Shown here: positions 6,542-14,910 of the stretch, piece by piece | How the letters are laid out: every line of letters begins with the position of its first letter | Position numbering within the stretch: position 1 is the first letter of the stretch | Assembly: GCA_900320865.1 (NCBI GenBank) | Contig: ONTT01000001.1 | Span: forward strand, 1 to 64,000 | Source: an uncultured Bacteroidales bacterium | GTDB taxonomy: Bacteria > Bacteroidota > Bacteroidia > Bacteroidales > Paludibacteraceae | Reading direction: 5' to 3' | DNA: 64,000 bases | Made by a program: the position numbers and the translations under genes | Notes under the pieces: generated by a model | Database searches by the model: none | The model's input: the letters and a program-made list of their open reading frames with translations, nothing else | What the model was told of the DNA's origin: nothing

Positions 6542-6817
6542 TTTGCATATATCATTTTTTTTTCGTACTTTCGGCACGCCCCTTCCCCTTTTGGGTGGGT
6601 TCCCTCCGAATTTACGTTCGCATCCTGCGGGATATATGCAAGCCGTGCATTTTTTTTGCCGTCCGCTCCTTCGTCGCTTCTGTTTATTCATAGCCTACAC
6701 CCCGCGTATATACGCTATCCGAATGGTTTTAGGCTATGAATAATCGCGGAATATATTCCGCCCTGCAAAAAAAAATGCGCAAAAACTTGCATATATGCAA
6801 TTTTTGTAGTAATTTTG
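6542..6817 (+). repeat. Structured intergenic element, copy B
   Basis: Same block order as copy A: TTTG at 6542-6545, 20 nt, TACTTTCG at 6566-6573, GGCACGCCCCTTCCC, GGGTGGGTTCCCTCCGAA, TTTACG, GCATCCTGCGGG, an ATATATGCAA block, then a T-run arm. The arms 6631-6659 and 6764-6798 pair. The loop has its own 11-bp stem, TTCATAGCCTA (6687-6697) with TAGGCTATGAA (6730-6740), and a GCGGAATATATTCCGC palindrome. The short ORFs in this 423-bp gap are not supported. The right end carries the bglX promoter. Confidence 0.65.
6787..6817 (+). promoter_or_regulatory. Promoter of the beta-glucosidase gene
   Basis: TTG at 6787-6789, 20 nt, TAATTTTG at 6810-6817; the ATG follows 19 nt later. Near-identical to the promoter at 2516-2546, both inside the structured element. 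Confidence 0.75.
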
Positions 6818-6836
6818 TCGCCCAAACGGAATAACT

Positions 6837-9125
6837 ATGCGTAAGTGGATTTGGATGGTTGTGTTTCTGCCGATGCTGTTGGTGGGTTGCCACGGTGCGG
6901 AAGGAGAGCGGCAAGAGGCGGAGATGAACCGTTTTATTGACGAGTTAATGGCCCGGATGACCCTGGAGGAGAAACTGGGGCAGCTGAACCTGCCTGTTGC
7001 CGGAGATATCGTGACGGGTGAACCTCGTATCAGTAATGTGGGCGATGACATCCGTAAGGGTCGGGTGGGCGGCCTGTTTAATCTCAAAGGTGCTGCTTTC
7101 ATTCGCGAGATCCAGCGCATAGCGGTCGAAGAGAGTAGGATGGGTATTCCGTTGCTCTTCGGAATGGATGTGATTCACGGCTATGAGACGATATTTCCTA
7201 TTCCTTTGGCCTTGTCCTGCACATGGGACACGGCGGCAGTAGCCCGTTCGGCGCAGATAGCGGCAGCGGAGGCAACAGCAGACGGTATATGCTGGACCTT
7301 CTCGCCAATGGTGGATATCACGCACGACGGCCGCTGGGGACGAATCAGCGAAGGCAACGGTGAGGACCCGTTCTTAGGTAGCCGTATGGCAGCAGCTATG
7401 GTGCGCGGATACCAGGGCAATGACTTATCCGACCCGACCACGATGATGGCATGCGTGAAGCATTTTGCGTTATACGGTCTGGTGGAAGCCGGTCGCGAAT
7501 ATAACAATGTCTATCCGGATGACTACCATATGTTCAACGAATACCTGCAGCCCTACCGTGCGGCGATCGATGCAGGAGCGGGTTCCGTAATGGCTGCGTT
7601 TAATACCGTGCATGGTGTTCCGGCTACGGGCAACCAATGGCTGCTGACCGACCTGCTGCGTGAGCAATGGGGTTTCAAGGGTTTTGTGGTATCGGACTAT
7701 ACGGCCGTGGAGGAGTTGGCGAAGCATGGGGTATGCGCGACGCTCGAAGAGTGTGCGCTGCAGGCTATCAACGCCGGTCTGGATATGGACATGGTGTCGG
7801 ACGGATTGGAAGGCACGCTGGCTGCGGCGGTGCGTGAAGGACGATGCTCCGAAGCGGTGGTTGACAGGGCTTGTCGCCGAATCCTCGAAGCGAAATATAA
7901 ACTGGGTCTGTTTGAGGACCCGTACAGATATTGCGATTCGACTCGTCGGGCGCAGGTGATGCTCTGCGAGGCGCACCGCGCGGAGGCTCGTCGTATAGCA
8001 GGCGAGAGTATGGTGCTGCTGAAGAATGAGCATATCCTGCCTCTGGCTAAAAGCGGTACGATAGCGCTGATCGGTCCTTTGGCCGACACGCGTATTAACA
8101 TGCCCGGCACATGGTCGGTAGCGGCTGTCCCGGAGCAGTATAAGACCGTGAAAGAAGGTATGGAGGATGCGCTGAAGGGTACGGGCGCCAAGCTGCTGTA
8201 CGCCAAGGGCAGTAACATATGGTACGATGAGCGTGCGGAAGAGATAGCAATGGTATTCAAACCCAGCATGCGTGACCCGCGAAGTGCGGAGGCGATGCGT
8301 GCCGAGGCGCTGCAGGTGGCTCGTCAGGCCGATGTGATCATCGCGGCTATGGGTGAGTCCAGCGAGATGTCCGGAGAATGTGCTTCGCGCGTGAACATCG
8401 AGATGCCGGATGCTCAGCATGACCTGCTGGTAGAGTTGCTGAAGCTCGGGAAACCGGTTGTGCTCGTTCATTTTGCCGGACGACCGACCGTGCTGAACTG
8501 GGAGACGGAGCACCTGCCGGCTATCTTGGAGTCCTGGTTCGGCGGTAGCGAGACAGCGGATGCCATCGCAGATATCGTCTTTGGAGACGTCAATCCTTCA
8601 GGTAGGCTGACCGTTCAGTTGCCGCGTCACGTAGGTCAATATCCCTTCTCGTATCGCCAGATGCGTACTTCCCGCGTGAACGAAGTAGGGGAGTTCAGCA
8701 AGTATATCACCTGTTATGCGGACGTGAGCAGTTGGCCGCTGTATCCTTTCGGTTACGGACTGAGTTACACGAGTTTTGACTATACGAATTTCTGTCTCTC
8801 CGACAGCGTGATGCCGATGGATGGAACGATCACGGCTTCGGTGGATATCACCAACACAGGTGAGCGCGAGGGCACGGAGGTCGTGCAGCTGTATATAGGC
8901 GACCGTGTGGCGAAAGGTGTGCGGCCGTATAAGGAGTTGCGCGGATATGAACGCATCACCCTGCAGCCGAAAGAGACCCGTACTGTGCAGTTTGCTATCG
9001 ATGCCGACCTGCTCAGTTATTTCGAACCCTATCACCTGCAATGGACTATCGAACCCGGAGAGGTGGAGATCCATGTGGGACCCAATGCCCGTGAGACGCA
9101 GATGCGTCTGATGACCATACAATAA
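6837..9125 (+). CDS. bglX: Beta-glucosidase, glycoside hydrolase family 3
   Basis: A 762-residue lipoprotein (lipobox LLVGC, Cys18) close in length to E. coli BglX (765). Residues 28-350 form the GH3 TIM barrel with KHFALYG and the nucleophile Asp287 in VVSDYTAV; residues about 380-600 form the alpha/beta sandwich (GESSEMSGE); the C-terminal 100 residues look like a fibronectin-III-like domain. It would hydrolyse beta-glucosidic oligosaccharides in the periplasm or at the cell surface. Transcription starts from the element at 6542-6817. The next gene starts 4 nt downstream, so the signalling cluster may be cotranscribed with it. Confidence 0.92.
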   Translation: MRKWIWMVVFLPMLLVGCHGAEGERQEAEMNRFIDELMARMTLEEKLGQLNLPVAGDIVTGEPRISNVGDDIRKGRVGGLFNLKGAAFIREIQRIAVEESRMGIPLLFGMDVIHGYETIFPIPLALSCTWDTAAVARSAQIAAAEATADGICWTFSPMVDITHDGRWGRISEGNGEDPFLGSRMAAAMVRGYQGNDLSDPTTMMACVKHFALYGLVEAGREYNNVYPDDYHMFNEYLQPYRAAIDAGAGSVMAAFNTVHGVPATGNQWLLTDLLREQWGFKGFVVSDYTAVEELAKHGVCATLEECALQAINAGLDMDMVSDGLEGTLAAAVREGRCSEAVVDRACRRILEAKYKLGLFEDPYRYCDSTRRAQVMLCEAHRAEARRIAGESMVLLKNEHILPLAKSGTIALIGPLADTRINMPGTWSVAAVPEQYKTVKEGMEDALKGTGAKLLYAKGSNIWYDERAEEIAMVFKPSMRDPRSAEAMRAEALQVARQADVIIAAMGESSEMSGECASRVNIEMPDAQHDLLVELLKLGKPVVLVHFAGRPTVLNWETEHLPAILESWFGGSETADAIADIVFGDVNPSGRLTVQLPRHVGQYPFSYRQMRTSRVNEVGEFSKYITCYADVSSWPLYPFGYGLSYTSFDYTNFCLSDSVMPMDGTITASVDITNTGEREGTEVVQLYIGDRVAKGVRPYKELRGYERITLQPKETRTVQFAIDADLLSYFEPYHLQWTIEPGEVEIHVGPNARETQMRLMTIQ

Positions 9126-9129
9126 GCAT

Positions 9130-11163
9130 ATGAAAAAAAACAATAGAAATTTGAAATCCGGATTCTGGATAATCCTGGTAGCCGCTATCGTGCTGGAAGG
9201 CACGTCCTGCGTGCAGTATTTCTTCAGTCGTGCCGGCATCCGCGATGAAGCGGAGCAACGCGCCCGGACAGAGTTGCGTAAGGCAGAGCTGGAAATAGAG
9301 AAACATACCATTGAGATGGAAGCCGCGGCAAAGATGCTGTCGAAGTTAGCGGAGAGCCATGTCAATAACCCGGACTCGGTAGCTGCGGCTACACGCGTGA
9401 TCGTGAGCACGATTGAGAATACCACCAGTGTGGCAGTGGCTTTCGTGCCCGATTATTTCCCTTCCAAAGGAAAATTCTACGAACCCTGCAGCAGCCGTAT
9501 CTCCGACGACAGTGTCTTTACCCGTAATATCGGCTCAGCCGAACATGACTATACGGCCATGGAATGGTATCAGGATGGCTTTGTGCACGATAGCTGCTGG
9601 TGGTGCGAACCGTATCTGGATGACTCGGGTTCGCAGGCCTGGGTAGTGAGTTGCTCCTATCCGGTGCGCAACGCGGAGGGCGAAGTGGTAGCCGTGGTAT
9701 GCGTCGACTTGTCGCTCGACTATTTGCAAGACATGTCCGAGTACCTGCAGGTTTATCCCGAGAGTTTCTATTCAATCAGTTCCAGTACAGGCGGAGAGAT
9801 TGTGCCGATTGGGGACACTATTCCCGGCCGCAGATACCATACCTTCGATCGCGAGATTCAGGCGACAGGATGGCATATCTCGATTGTTATTCCCGATGAT
9901 GTGATGTTTGCCGACCTGCGCCGTATCACGCTTTGGGTGAGTATCCTGATGTTGCTGGGTCTGGCGTTGCTGGTACTGATCGTCTTGCGTTCGGGTAAGG
10001 TGGCCCAACGATTAGCCGCTGTCAGTTCGCAGAACGAGCGTATCGAGAATGAGTTGACCATTGCCCGTACGATTCAGATGGCGATGTTGCCGAAGGTCTT
10101 CCCGCCATTCCTCGACCGACTGGATATGAACGTGTATGGTATGGTAGAACCGGCTAAAGAGATCGGTGGAGACCTGTACGATTTCTATGTGCGCAACGAT
10201 AAGTTGTTCTTCGCTATCGGCGATGTGAGCGGAAAGGGTATACCGGCTGCTCTCGTGATGGCTATGACGCGTTCTTTGTTCCGCAGCGTGACCGCGTACG
10301 AAGAGCGCGCAGAACATATTATGATGCGACTCAATGAGGCGCTGACCGAACAGAACGACCAGAATATGTTCGTCACGCTCTTCCTCGGTGTGCTCGACCT
10401 GACGACCGGTAAACTCAACTATTGCAATGCCGGCCATAATGCGCCGATCCTCCATCAGCGTTTCATGGACGTGAAACATAACCTGCCGCTGGGTGTACAG
10501 AGAGGTTTTGCGTACGAAGCGCAGCTGATACAGATGCATTATAACGATGCGCTATTCCTCTATACCGACGGTCTGACCGAAGCGGAGAACGGTAAGCATG
10601 AGCAATACGGCGAGCAGCAGATGCTGGATAAGATCATTGCCCTCGTGGATAGCCGTCCTCGCGAAGTGGTTGAGCAGATGTATGCGGACGTGAAGCGCTT
10701 TGTAGACGGAGCGCAACAGAGCGATGACTTGACGATGCTCTGTATTCGTTATCAGACGCCTGCCATCGTCATGCGCAACGATATCCAGCAGATTCCGACG
10801 CTCGCGGAGTGGATCGATGCATTGGGTATTCCTCAGAACCTGAATATGCCGATTAACCTCGCTCTGGAGGAAGCCGTGAGCAACGTGATGCTGTACGCTT
10901 ATCCGGGGCGCGATGACGGCAAAGTGATTGTGGAGTTTGTGCGCAGCAAGACCCACGACGGCGAACGACTGCTATTCACGATCACCGACACCGGTATACC
11001 TTTTGACCCCACCGCGCAGAAAGAGGCGGATATAACCCTCTCGGCTGAAGAACGCTCTATCGGCGGACTTGGTATTCATCTGGTGCGTCAAATAATGGAT
11101 GAGGTGGTTTATCGTCGTGAAGAGACGCGAAACATCCTGACCTTAATCAAAAAATTGTCATAA
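9130..11163 (+). CDS. Sensor SpoIIE-type phosphatase with anti-sigma-like ATPase domain
   Basis: A 677-residue membrane protein: transmembrane helix at 11-30, a periplasmic Cache-like sensor domain (about 35-265, with QAWVVSCSYPVRNAEGEVV), a second helix near 270-290, a SpoIIE/PP2C phosphatase domain (about 310-540; GGDLYDF, GDVSGKGIPAA, QSDDLTMLC) and a C-terminal HATPase domain of the RsbW/SpoIIAB type (about 550-677; LALEEAVSNVMLYAY, DTGIPFDP, GGLGIHL). It thus combines the phosphatase and the kinase-like arm of a partner-switching system. The natural partner is the STAS protein encoded 17 nt downstream. The sensed signal is unknown. Confidence 0.9.
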   Translation: MKKNNRNLKSGFWIILVAAIVLEGTSCVQYFFSRAGIRDEAEQRARTELRKAELEIEKHTIEMEAAAKMLSKLAESHVNNPDSVAAATRVIVSTIENTTSVAVAFVPDYFPSKGKFYEPCSSRISDDSVFTRNIGSAEHDYTAMEWYQDGFVHDSCWWCEPYLDDSGSQAWVVSCSYPVRNAEGEVVAVVCVDLSLDYLQDMSEYLQVYPESFYSISSSTGGEIVPIGDTIPGRRYHTFDREIQATGWHISIVIPDDVMFADLRRITLWVSILMLLGLALLVLIVLRSGKVAQRLAAVSSQNERIENELTIARTIQMAMLPKVFPPFLDRLDMNVYGMVEPAKEIGGDLYDFYVRNDKLFFAIGDVSGKGIPAALVMAMTRSLFRSVTAYEERAEHIMMRLNEALTEQNDQNMFVTLFLGVLDLTTGKLNYCNAGHNAPILHQRFMDVKHNLPLGVQRGFAYEAQLIQMHYNDALFLYTDGLTEAENGKHEQYGEQQMLDKIIALVDSRPREVVEQMYADVKRFVDGAQQSDDLTMLCIRYQTPAIVMRNDIQQIPTLAEWIDALGIPQNLNMPINLALEEAVSNVMLYAYPGRDDGKVIVEFVRSKTHDGERLLFTITDTGIPFDPTAQKEADITLSAEERSIGGLGIHLVRQIMDEVVYRREETRNILTLIKKLS

Positions 11164-11180
11164 CAAATAAAATCAAACAT

Positions 11181-11483
11181 ATGAAAACAACAATTGTAGA
11201 AAACGGAAATCAATGGGTAGTTTCTTTCTCGGGACGCTTGGATACAGCCGCATCGGTTCAAACCGCCGAAGAAGTAAAGCCCCTGCTGGAATTGAGTCAC
11301 AAGGAGATCATCTTGGACTGTACGGAACTGGAGTATATCTCTTCTTCCGGGCTGCGTATCTTTTTAAGCATCCGCAAAGAGGCGACGGCACACGACTGCA
11401 AAGTGATCGTTCGTAACATCAACGCAGATATCCGTCAGGTATTTGTAATGACGGGCTTCGTCAGCTTGTTTGAGATTCAATAA
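11181..11483 (+). CDS. STAS-domain anti-sigma factor antagonist
   Basis: A 100-residue single STAS domain. The conserved LDCTELEYISSSGLRIFL segment holds a serine run (54-56) at the site phosphorylated in SpoIIAA/RsbV proteins. In partner switching such a protein is dephosphorylated by a SpoIIE-type phosphatase and phosphorylated by an RsbW-type kinase; both domains are in the protein encoded just upstream. The stop codon overlaps the next ATG by one base (TAATG), which implies translational coupling to the RelA/SpoT-like gene. Confidence 0.93.
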   Translation: MKTTIVENGNQWVVSFSGRLDTAASVQTAEEVKPLLELSHKEIILDCTELEYISSSGLRIFLSIRKEATAHDCKVIVRNINADIRQVFVMTGFVSLFEIQ

Positions 11484-12538
11484 TGGAAGGCCTTGATTTA
11501 CATAGCCAACTCATTCTGGATGAGTATCGCGAGCGGTTACCTCAAATGGAGCAACTCAAGGAGGAGGTGTTACGGATGCTGCGTGAAGCGGTGGACCGTA
11601 ACGGATTAGTGGTGACGGCTATCGAAGCACGCGTGAAGACCGAAGAGAGTCTGGCGGGCAAATTGGCCTTGAAGGGACAGAAATACGCTTGTCTGGATGA
11701 TATCACTGACATCATCGGTGCGCGTATCATCACCTTTTATACCGATGATGTGGACCGCATCGCCGCTATGGCAGAGCAGCTGTTTGATATCGACTGGACG
11801 AACTCGGTGGACAAACGGAAACTGCACCAGTTGGACAGCTTCGGGTATAACTCGCTGCATTATATATGCCGGTTAAACGGGGTAAATTTTGAATTGCAAT
11901 TACGTACTACGCTGCAGCATGCGTGGGCGGCTATTAACCATGACACCGGCTATAAATCCGGCGTGGAGATCCCACGTGAGTATATGCGTCAAATGAACCG
12001 ATTAGCGGGAATGTTAGAGTTGGCGGACGATGAGTTCAGTCGCATTCGAACCGAAATCAATGACTACCGTCGTCACGTGCAGCAGTTAGTGCAGAATGGT
12101 AAACTGGATGACGTGTCGCTGGACGGAGATACCTTCCGCTCTTATCTGCAGGTGCAGCCGCTTAAGGGACTCAACAAACGTATCGCTGCCATTAATCAGG
12201 CGGAGATACAGGAAATGTCTCTCGTTCGTTATCTCAGTGTGTTACTCGACCTGGGCTGCAAGACTCTGGGCGATGTGCAACGGCTTATTGACGAGAATCA
12301 GGAAGACGCATATCGTATGGCGCGACATCAGTTAGGCAACACCGACCTCGATATCGTCTCTTCGGCCGTCGGACTCCAGAATATTTGTATTGTGGCGTTA
12401 CTTAAACACGGCGAAGGAAAAAAAGGCATTGTTCGCATGTTCGATGCCCTCAATGGTATCGCGCCGCAGAATGAAGAACTCGCCGAACTGATGTACAAGC
12501 AAGCTACTACACTTCCGTTCATGGAAAACCAGAAGTAA
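11483..12538 (+). CDS. RelA/SpoT-domain protein, putative (p)ppGpp synthetase
   Basis: A 351-residue protein whose residues about 30-180 match the RelA/SpoT nucleotidyltransferase domain: DDITDIIGARI, YNSLHY and FELQLRTTLQHAWA. Such domains transfer pyrophosphate from ATP to GDP or GTP. There is no TGS or ACT domain, so it is a small, ribosome-independent type; the C-terminal 150 residues are helical and not recognised. Some family members use other substrates or have become toxins. It is coupled by one base to the STAS gene, and an HD hydrolase that could remove ppGpp is encoded two genes downstream. Confidence 0.85.
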   Translation: MEGLDLHSQLILDEYRERLPQMEQLKEEVLRMLREAVDRNGLVVTAIEARVKTEESLAGKLALKGQKYACLDDITDIIGARIITFYTDDVDRIAAMAEQLFDIDWTNSVDKRKLHQLDSFGYNSLHYICRLNGVNFELQLRTTLQHAWAAINHDTGYKSGVEIPREYMRQMNRLAGMLELADDEFSRIRTEINDYRRHVQQLVQNGKLDDVSLDGDTFRSYLQVQPLKGLNKRIAAINQAEIQEMSLVRYLSVLLDLGCKTLGDVQRLIDENQEDAYRMARHQLGNTDLDIVSSAVGLQNICIVALLKHGEGKKGIVRMFDALNGIAPQNEELAELMYKQATTLPFMENQK

Positions 12539-12557
12539 AAATATAAATGAAAAACAT

Positions 12558-13397
12558 ATGGAACCGATTTTAATTGATTTGAACGACTATGTACGCACCG
12601 GTGAAGGCGCCAACGGTGCAAGTTATAACCATAAGACGGATCCGTCTATCATGATGAAGATGTACTTCCGCAATTTCGAGGCGGCTGCGCTCGAACTGGA
12701 GTTGGCGAAGAAAGTGTATGACATGGGTATTCCGACACCCGAACCGGGTGACCTGGTGACAGACGGCAAGCAGATGGGAATCCGTTTCCGCCGTATTGAT
12801 GGTAAGAAATCCTATTCTCGTGCATGCGGCGACAATCCCGAGAAAGCACCGGAATACGGACGTGAGTTCGCGCAGCTGTGCAAGAAACTGCATTCGGTGC
12901 ATGTAGATACGACCCAGTTTGAGAACGTCAAAGACCGTCTCTATAACATGTTGGATGCTAATCCCGATTTTACGGCTGAGCAGAAACAGAAACTGCGTGA
13001 TTTCATTGCGGCAGCCCCGGACGGAGACACCGCTATTCACGGTGACCTGCAGTTCGGTAACGCTATCTTCACCGAGAAAGACGGCGTGCGTACATCCTAT
13101 TTCATTGACCTGGGCGATTTCTGTTACGGCTATCCGATGTTCGACATCGGTATGGTCTATCTGTGCTGCTGTCTGAACGACGAGAGTTGGACGATGGAGG
13201 TGAATCATATGACCAATGCAACGGCTGCCCGTTTCTGGGACGCTTTTGCGCTTGAGTACTTCGGCGCAGATGCGAACATGGAGGAAGTGATGAAACAAGT
13301 GAAGATTTACGCCGGTCTCAAGACAATTATGATTGAGCGTGATACGCACTGCCCGATGCCGCAATTCCGCGCTATGCTCGAAGGGACGATTTATTGA
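12558..13397 (+). CDS. Aminoglycoside-phosphotransferase-like kinase (TIGR02172 type)
   Basis: A 279-residue APH/choline-kinase fold protein with an N-lobe lysine region (SIMMKMYFRN), the Brenner motif AIHGDLQFGN (catalytic Asp and metal-binding Asn) and a DFG-like FIDLGDFCYG. The family TIGR02172 is common in Bacteroidetes and Fibrobacteres and its substrate is not known; antibiotic resistance should not be assumed. It lies 19 nt behind the RelA/SpoT-like gene. Its TGA stop is formed by the first unit of a heptamer repeat (TTGAAAG). Confidence 0.85.
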   Translation: MEPILIDLNDYVRTGEGANGASYNHKTDPSIMMKMYFRNFEAAALELELAKKVYDMGIPTPEPGDLVTDGKQMGIRFRRIDGKKSYSRACGDNPEKAPEYGREFAQLCKKLHSVHVDTTQFENVKDRLYNMLDANPDFTAEQKQKLRDFIAAAPDGDTAIHGDLQFGNAIFTEKDGVRTSYFIDLGDFCYGYPMFDIGMVYLCCCLNDESWTMEVNHMTNATAARFWDAFALEYFGADANMEEVMKQVKIYAGLKTIMIERDTHCPMPQFRAMLEGTIY

Positions 13398-13428
13398 AAG
13401 TTGAAAGTTGAAAGTTGAGAGTTGAGAG
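13394..13428. repeat. Heptamer tandem repeat, five units
   Basis: TTGAAAG three times then TTGAGAG twice. It bridges the kinase and HD genes, supplies the stop codon of the first, and ends 5 nt before the ATG of the second. Confidence 0.9.
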
Positions 13429-13433
13429 TTATC

Positions 13434-14033
13434 ATGGCAAATAAGTATTTAGACACCACACTATTAGACAAGGCGATCGTCTTCGCCGTACAAGCCCATC
13501 ATAACACCGAGCGTCGCGGCAAAGGCTTTCCGTACATCGTTCATCCGATGGAGGCGGTAGAGATCGTCGCTTCGATCACACCCGACCAAGAACTGCTGGC
13601 TGCTGCGGCGCTGCATGATACGATAGAAGATACAGATGTCACGGTGGAGGATATCCGTCGTGAGTTCGGCGATCGTATTGCAGAACTGGTGCATTCGGAG
13701 AGCGACCAGATCGACGGTCAACTCTTCAATGCCGAGACCGGTAATGAAGAAGCAACGTGGCATGCGCGCAAACAAGCCGCTATTGATCGTCTGGCAGCGG
13801 CATCCCACGATGCGAAGATTGTGGCGATGGGAGATAAATTAAGTAACATGCGCGCGATCTATCGGGATTATATGACGAAAGGCGATGCGTTATGGGCTAT
13901 CTTTCATGCCAAAAACAAAGCAGACCATGAGTGGCATTATCGCGGTTTGGCAGCTTCCCTTAGCGAACTGAGTGATACCTTTGCATACCAAGAGTTTGTC
14001 GCCCTCATCGAAGTGGTCTTCGCTAAACATTAA
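13434..14033 (+). CDS. HD-domain hydrolase, putative ppGpp hydrolase (SpoT/MESH-like)
   Basis: A 199-residue stand-alone HD protein. The metal-binding pattern is visible: YIVHPMEA, AALHDTIEDT and MGDKLSNMRAI, as in the hydrolase half of RelA/SpoT proteins and the small MESH-type alarmone hydrolases. It likely removes the 3'-pyrophosphate of ppGpp, balancing the synthetase encoded two genes upstream, or acts on another nucleotide. The ATG at 13434 is preferred over an in-frame TTG that lies in the heptamer repeat. The stop codon lies in a TAAACAT repeat (14024-14044). Confidence 0.82.
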   Translation: MANKYLDTTLLDKAIVFAVQAHHNTERRGKGFPYIVHPMEAVEIVASITPDQELLAAAALHDTIEDTDVTVEDIRREFGDRIAELVHSESDQIDGQLFNAETGNEEATWHARKQAAIDRLAAASHDAKIVAMGDKLSNMRAIYRDYMTKGDALWAIFHAKNKADHEWHYRGLAASLSELSDTFAYQEFVALIEVVFAKH

Positions 14034-14044
14034 ACATTAAACAT
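14024..14044. repeat. Heptamer tandem repeat, three units
   Basis: TAAACAT three times; the TAA stop of the HD gene is at 14031-14033 and the next GTG start follows at 14055. Confidence 0.85.
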
Positions 14045-14054
14045 TCAACTTTAC

Positions 14055-14864
14055 GTGGATATAGTTTTTGATAACATAGTTAATGCACGCGACTTGGGTG
14101 GCATCCTCGCAGCGGGAGGACGTCCTATTCGTCCGCATCGGTTAATCCGTACTGCGCACCTTCACGATGCTTCGGATGCGGATATCGAACGTTTGCGAAC
14201 GGAGTATAACCTGTGTCGTATCTTTGATTTTCGCTCTATGGGTGAGTTCGAAGCTGTGCCGGATCGGGAGATAGAAGGCGTGCAGCATCATCTGCTACCG
14301 ACTATCGACATGCGAGCCGAGCAAGCAACGGGAAAACCCATACCCGATGAGGCGTTCTTGGAGTTGGACCGTCATATAGTCAATTACTCCTTCTATCCGG
14401 AAGTACAGACGATGGCCGCGAACATGTATCCGTCTCTTATCCGCTCGGAGTTCTCGCAGCTTCAGTACGCAGCGTTTCTGCGTCTGATCATTGAGGCGCC
14501 GGAGGATGGAGGAATCCTTTGGCACTGTGCGCAAGGAAAAGACCGAACGGGGTGGGGAGCAGCCTTCCTGATGTTCGCTCTGGGTGTGGAGCGCGAGGTT
14601 ATCATCGCGGATTTTGAATCGAGTAACATCGCTTACCGGCCTATCGTCACGCGGCTTAATAAAGATGTTATTGCCCTCGGAGGCGGCGAAGCGGAGATGG
14701 CTGTTATTCAAGCATTCATGGGTGTCTCGACGCCCAACTTCATCTCCACGCTTGATCTTATCGACCGCGAGTTCGGAGGCATGACGAATTACCTGCACGA
14801 GATACTCTGTCTGACGCATGAGGATATTCAGTTGCTGCGTAGGCGTTATCTGACACAAGCGTAA
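14055..14864 (+). CDS. Tyrosine-protein-phosphatase-like protein
   Basis: A 269-residue protein with the CX5R catalytic loop in HCAQGKDRTGWG and N-terminal features of the Y_phosphatase3 family (NARDLGG, LIRTAHLHDAS, DFRSMGEF). Such enzymes dephosphorylate phosphotyrosine, or in some members phosphoinositides. The start is GTG at 14055, giving MDIVFDNIVNARDLGG. It is the last gene of the signalling cluster, 21 nt behind the HD gene. Its target here is unknown; the APH-like kinase encoded nearby is only a positional candidate. Confidence 0.85.
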   Translation: MDIVFDNIVNARDLGGILAAGGRPIRPHRLIRTAHLHDASDADIERLRTEYNLCRIFDFRSMGEFEAVPDREIEGVQHHLLPTIDMRAEQATGKPIPDEAFLELDRHIVNYSFYPEVQTMAANMYPSLIRSEFSQLQYAAFLRLIIEAPEDGGILWHCAQGKDRTGWGAAFLMFALGVEREVIIADFESSNIAYRPIVTRLNKDVIALGGGEAEMAVIQAFMGVSTPNFISTLDLIDREFGGMTNYLHEILCLTHEDIQLLRRRYLTQA

Positions 14865-14910
14865 GAAAACCTTTTTTTTAACCCTAATATTAATTTAAAC
14901 ACAAGATTTT

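Noticed and set aside
6503..6743. Short ORFs in the second structured element
   Set aside because: Frames are not conserved between the two copies; poly-A/T stretches account for them.
7470..8513. 347-residue ORF antisense to bglX
   Set aside because: Shadow of a GC-balanced gene; His/Arg/Gln-rich product without domain features.
12558..13397. APH-like kinase as an aminoglycoside resistance gene
   Set aside because: It matches the TIGR02172 type of unknown substrate and sits in a signalling cluster.
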